Below are positions 6,519 to 8,922 of a DNA stretch of 8,922 bases, in pieces (the stretch's first letter is position 1; each line of letters begins with the position of its first letter). The DNA is from CAYVQE01 sp964454005 (lineage in GTDB: Bacteria; Myxococcota; B64-G9): positions 1 to 8,922 of the forward strand of contig CAYVQE010000202.1 of NCBI GenBank assembly GCA_964454005.1, in the 5' to 3' direction. Both the position numbers and the translations under genes were made by a program. The notes beneath the pieces are model-generated. The model was not told the DNA's origin. It did not search any database and saw only the letters and a program-made list of their open reading frames with translations.

Positions 6519-6531
6519 CCTGATCCCAGTT
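6519..6531 (-). repeat. Right inverted repeat of the cassette
   Basis: CCTGATCCCAGTT on the plus strand is the reverse complement of AACTGGGATCAGG, one base different from the left copy at 5020-5032. It lies just upstream of the operator region, so the operon with its control region is enclosed. Confidence 0.5.
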
Positions 6532-6667
6532 GCCGGTAATCGGCCCGGCCCCGGCAGCGGCGGCTGTAGCTGCGTTCTGTCCCACTCCGCTGCTCCGGTC
6601 GTCCCCCGGCGCCCGGCAGATGCTCGGCTTCCTGGATTCCCTCGCCAGCAGGGAGTGCTGCCGGGGG
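6532..6667. other. Non-coding stretch between the cassette and the next gene
   Basis: Part of the 360-base gene-free interval 6429-6788. Apart from the operator and inverted repeat to the left and the promoter to the right, only short GC-rich hairpins are seen (for example CAGCA-GGGAG-TGCTG at 6646-6660). None has a T-run that would make it a terminator, and no convincing small gene is visible. Confidence 0.4.
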
Positions 6668-6697
6668 TTGAACGATTGGCAGGGGCCCGGCTAGAAT
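6668..6697 (+). promoter_or_regulatory. Predicted sigma70-type promoter of the variable-protein gene
   Basis: TTGAAC (6668-6673) and TAGAAT (6692-6697) are separated by 18 bases. Transcription would start near 6704, downstream of the ATG at 6696, which supports the translation start at 6789 and an untranslated leader of roughly 85 bases. Confidence 0.5.
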
Positions 6698-6788
6698 GCA
6701 GCGCCATCGAGACCGGAGCGACGGGTCGACCGCGGCTGGTGTCGCGGTTCGGCGCGCCGGGCGGCGGCGGCAAGAGCGGGGAGGCAGG

Positions 6789-8909
6789 ATGCGGATGCGG
6801 ACGGCCGGGGCATCGGGGACGGCGCTGGTGTGCTTGTTGGCGTGCCTGGGTGGGCTGCTGGGCGGGGCCTGCCCGGCGCGGGCCGGCAGCCTGGACGTGC
6901 GGCGCTGGCTGGACCGGCCGGGCACGCGGCTGCTGGTGGTGGAGTTCTACGCCACCTGGTGCACGCCGTGCATGGAAGCGGTGCCGTACTGGCGGGCCTT
7001 GCACGAGAAATACCGCGACAAGGGGCTGCGGCTGGTGGTGGTCAGCACCATGGACCGGCAGGGCCAGTGCGTCAATCCGGGCTGGGATCCGGACCAGACG
7101 GTGTGCGATCCGGAAGGCGTCATCGCCGACGCCTTCAAGCTCGACGGCAAGCTGCCGGCGGCCTTTCTATGGAGCTGGCAGGGCAATCTGCTGGTGGCCA
7201 AGGGACACGTGGACGATGTGACGGCCGCGGTGGAGGCCTACCTGGAGAAGAACCCGCGGGTGCTGGTGGAGGCGCGCAATCATCGGGGCAAGCGCTTTCG
7301 GCGGCTGCACGACATGGTCCGCGCCGAGCTGTCGCGGTCCGGCAAGCTGACGGTGGTGGCCACGCGGGCCGAGCGCAAGGCGTTGGCCGAGATACGCCTG
7401 GAATCGCACCGCAAGAGCTTCGACGACAAGCTGCAGTGCGAGCTGGGCCGCGAGGTATCGGCCAACTCGCTGCTCAGGGCGGCGGTGACGGGCAAGCGGG
7501 GCGATCGCTGGCTGAGCCTGAACCTGTTCTCGGCCGAGAGCGCCTGCCTGCTGGCCAGCGCGGCGGCGCCGTACAACCACCGCCACCCGGCGCGGGCCGT
7601 GGCCGAGGCCATCGACCGACTGCTGGCGAAGCTCAAGACCAAGGTGCAGATGCCGGGCGGCGGCGGAGGGTTGAAGGCAGACGCGTCGGGCCGAGGTTCC
7701 GGCGATTGGAACGTGGGAGCGGTGCGGGAAGTCATCATGAAGCTGGAGAGCGAGCCGCCTGGCGCCGCGGTAGCGGTCGACGGCAAGCAGGTCTGCGACG
7801 AGACCCCGTGCTCCAGGTCCATCGCGCTGGGGGAGCGCAAGATCACCTTCACCAGCCCCTGCCACCGCGCGGTCGCCAAGCGGGTGGTCATCGAAAAGGG
7901 GACCAGCCTGGGCGTGAAGCTGCAGCCGAAGCAGGGGGCGATCCGGGTCAAGGCCAAAGACGCCAAAGGCAACGACCTCGCGGCTGAGGTGTACGTCGAC
8001 GGCGAGAAGCTGGGGCGCACACCGGGGACCTGGAAGGTTTCTGTGTGTGCCGAGAAGGTGGAGGTGCGCCACGCCGAGCACGGGAAGGTCGAGCAGGAGC
8101 TGGAACTGGAGGAGCGGCGGGTGGAACCGATCAGCGTGGTGTTGAAAGGCAAGCCGGCGCCCGAGGGGATGGTGCGCATCCCGGCGGGCGAGTTCTGGAT
8201 GGGCTGCAACCCGGAGGTCGATGACGACTGCGACGACGACGAGAAGCCGGGGCGCAAGGTGTGGCTGGACGAGTACTTCATCGACCGCACCGAGGTGACC
8301 TTCGAGCAGTACCAGCGGTGCGTGGATGCTGGAACCTGCACCCACCACTGGGACGACGGCACCTGTTTCGTCTACACCGGCGGGAAATGGAAAAAGGGTG
8401 TCCTGCCCGTCTCTTTCAGGGGGCGGAAGCAACCCGTCGTCTGTGTGGATTGGAACCAGGCCGAGGCGTTTTGCCGGTGGGCGGGCAAGCGGCTGCCGAC
8501 GGAGGCGGAGTGGGAGAAGGCGGCGCGGGGGGTCGATGGGCGGAAGTACCCCTGGGGCAACCGGGAGGCGAGCTGCGACTACGCGGTGATGGACGATGGA
8601 GGCGATGGCTGCGGCAAGGATCGGACCTGGCCGGTGTGCGCGAAGGAACGTGGCAACAGCCCATACGGGTTGTGCGACATGGCCGGGAACGTGTGGGAGT
8701 GGGTCAGCGACTGGTACGGGAAGGAGTACTACGAGTCCGGGGCAACCAGGAACCCAAAAGGATCAAAGGACGGCGAATATCGTGTTCTGCGCGGGGGTTG
8801 CTGGAGCAACCACCCGAACACCCTGCGCACCTCCAGCCGCCTCAGGTTCAACCCTACGAACAGGCTCTACTACTACGGGTTTCGCTGTGCCCGGGGCGCG
8901 GCCAGGTGA
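6789..8909 (+). CDS. Secreted thioredoxin-PEGA-SUMF1/C-type-lectin-fold protein, probable DGR variable protein
   Basis: A 706-residue exported protein. ATG 6789 is chosen because GGGGAGG ends 4 bases upstream and because the upstream ATG (6696) overlaps the promoter. Residues 1-32 form a signal peptide with cleavage likely after ARA; a lipoprotein reading at LLAC19 is possible. Residues ~45-155 are TlpA/thioredoxin-like, with EFYATWCTPC (Cys58, Cys61) and a probable cis-Pro in KLPAAF. Residues ~185-285 resemble the CsgG/TolB-like assembly region found before PEGA domains. PEGA domains lie at ~317-378 (SEPPGAAVAVDG, DETPCSRSIALG) and ~383-452 (AAEVYVDGEKLGRTPG). Residues ~458-706 are a SUMF1/FGE domain: MVRIPAGEFWMGC, VCVDWNQAEAFCRWAGKRLP, TEAEWEKAARG, CDMAGNVWEWVSDWY, LRGGCW and GFRCA. 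The paired cysteines of active formylglycine-generating enzymes are replaced (N and L), so this is a binding scaffold, not an oxidase. The C-terminal end looks diversified. The ligand is unknown. Confidence 0.85.
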   Translation: MRMRTAGASGTALVCLLACLGGLLGGACPARAGSLDVRRWLDRPGTRLLVVEFYATWCTPCMEAVPYWRALHEKYRDKGLRLVVVSTMDRQGQCVNPGWDPDQTVCDPEGVIADAFKLDGKLPAAFLWSWQGNLLVAKGHVDDVTAAVEAYLEKNPRVLVEARNHRGKRFRRLHDMVRAELSRSGKLTVVATRAERKALAEIRLESHRKSFDDKLQCELGREVSANSLLRAAVTGKRGDRWLSLNLFSAESACLLASAAAPYNHRHPARAVAEAIDRLLAKLKTKVQMPGGGGGLKADASGRGSGDWNVGAVREVIMKLESEPPGAAVAVDGKQVCDETPCSRSIALGERKITFTSPCHRAVAKRVVIEKGTSLGVKLQPKQGAIRVKAKDAKGNDLAAEVYVDGEKLGRTPGTWKVSVCAEKVEVRHAEHGKVEQELELEERRVEPISVVLKGKPAPEGMVRIPAGEFWMGCNPEVDDDCDDDEKPGRKVWLDEYFIDRTEVTFEQYQRCVDAGTCTHHWDDGTCFVYTGGKWKKGVLPVSFRGRKQPVVCVDWNQAEAFCRWAGKRLPTEAEWEKAARGVDGRKYPWGNREASCDYAVMDDGGDGCGKDRTWPVCAKERGNSPYGLCDMAGNVWEWVSDWYGKEYYESGATRNPKGSKDGEYRVLRGGCWSNHPNTLRTSSRLRFNPTNRLYYYGFRCARGAAR
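8787..8894 (+). other. Candidate variable region (VR) of a diversity-generating retroelement
   Basis: The last codons of the SUMF1-fold protein follow the DGR pattern R-G-G-x-W...R-x-x-x-R-x-R-x-N-P-T-N-R-x-x-x-x-G-F-R-C-A. At the x positions, where DGR templates carry AAC, the codons are TGC, AGC, AAC, CAC, AAC, ACC, ACC, TCC, AGC, CTC, TTC, AAC, AAC, CTC, TAC, TAC, TAC: all end in C and differ only at bases 1 and 2. The Leu at the invariant position (8823) is CTG, whereas the two at template-Asn positions (8841, 8865) are CTC. The conserved GGGTTTCGCTGTGCCCGG (8877-8894) would be the homing (IMH) end. No template repeat is in the window, so direct proof is lacking. Confidence 0.65.
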
Positions 8910-8922
8910 TTCTGAAGTTCTG

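Larger units (their letters stand above)
5020..6531. mobile_element. Candidate mobile cassette: nucleotidyltransferase/wHTH module bounded by 13-bp inverted repeats
   Basis: AACTGGGGTCAGG at 5020-5032 and its inverted counterpart at 6519-6531 (AACTGGGATCAGG on the minus strand) differ at one base and enclose exactly the two minus-strand genes and their promoter. Base composition inside is lower than outside: hand counts give 32/60 G+C at 5941-6000, 31/60 at 6001-6060 and 24/60 at 6421-6480, against 42/60 at 4441-4500. The wHTH gene is closer to its surroundings (37 to 41 of 60). No transposase is encoded and no target-site duplication is obvious, so this would be a non-autonomous unit or the footprint of one. 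Confidence 0.4.

Noticed and set aside
6696..6788. Upstream ATG at 6696 as the start of the variable-protein gene
   Set aside because: It overlaps the predicted -10 box, adds an Arg-rich extension before a clean signal peptide, and has no ribosome binding site; ATG 6789 has one.
6789..8909. Active formylglycine-generating enzyme (sulfatase maturase)
   Set aside because: The catalytic cysteine pair is missing from the C-terminal motif and no sulfatase gene is nearby.
1..8922. DGR template repeat or reverse transcriptase inside the window
   Set aside because: No second copy of the GGGTTTCGCTGTGCCC end and no adenine-rich near-copy of the variable region was seen on either strand; they would have to lie outside.
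1..8922. tRNA, rRNA or CRISPR array
   Set aside because: No cloverleaf-like sequence, conserved rRNA stretch or regularly spaced direct repeats were found on reading.

Overview
The window is GC-rich (60-base lines counted by hand give about 70% in the esterase gene) with dense, mostly plus-strand coding. Myxobacteria-type PilZ repeats, a lipoprotein esterase and a secreted PEGA/SUMF1 protein suggest a Myxococcota or related deltaproteobacterial chromosome. That placement is an inference from protein style, not from a marker gene.

Layout: (1) 1-597, the C-terminal part of a POT-family peptide/H+ symporter, cut by the window edge. (2) 754-1896, an unusual fusion of a UPF0158-type domain with an isochorismatase-like cysteine hydrolase, behind a good sigma70-like promoter at 674-702. 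(3) 1962-3185, a protein with three PilZ domains, the first degenerate. It overlaps by 4 bases (ATGA) with (4) 3182-4990, a lipoprotein esterase of the alpha/beta-hydrolase fold whose halves are in swapped order: the nucleophile, Asp and His come first, and the first beta-strands with the oxyanion HG motif come last. Several EF-hand-like calcium loops are inserted between Ser and Asp.

(5) 5020-6531 is an accessory cassette of lower GC, bounded by 13-bp inverted repeats that differ at one base. On the minus strand it carries a DUF6036-like nucleotidyltransferase and an overlapping winged-helix protein, behind an AT-rich promoter region with a striking double palindrome. It looks like a toxin-antitoxin-type or defence module moved as a unit.

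(6) 6789-8909 encodes a secreted 706-residue protein: signal peptide, thioredoxin-like domain (CTPC), CsgG/TolB-like middle region, two PEGA domains and a C-terminal SUMF1/FGE (C-type lectin fold) domain without the FGE catalytic cysteines. Its last ~35 codons have the hallmarks of the variable region of a diversity-generating retroelement (DGR): many NNC codons at the positions where DGR templates carry AAC, ending in GFRCA just before the stop. The reverse transcriptase, Avd and template repeat would be expected just beyond the right edge. This is the most notable candidate system in the window, together with the permuted esterase and the inverted-repeat-bounded cassette.

No rRNA, tRNA or CRISPR array was recognised.
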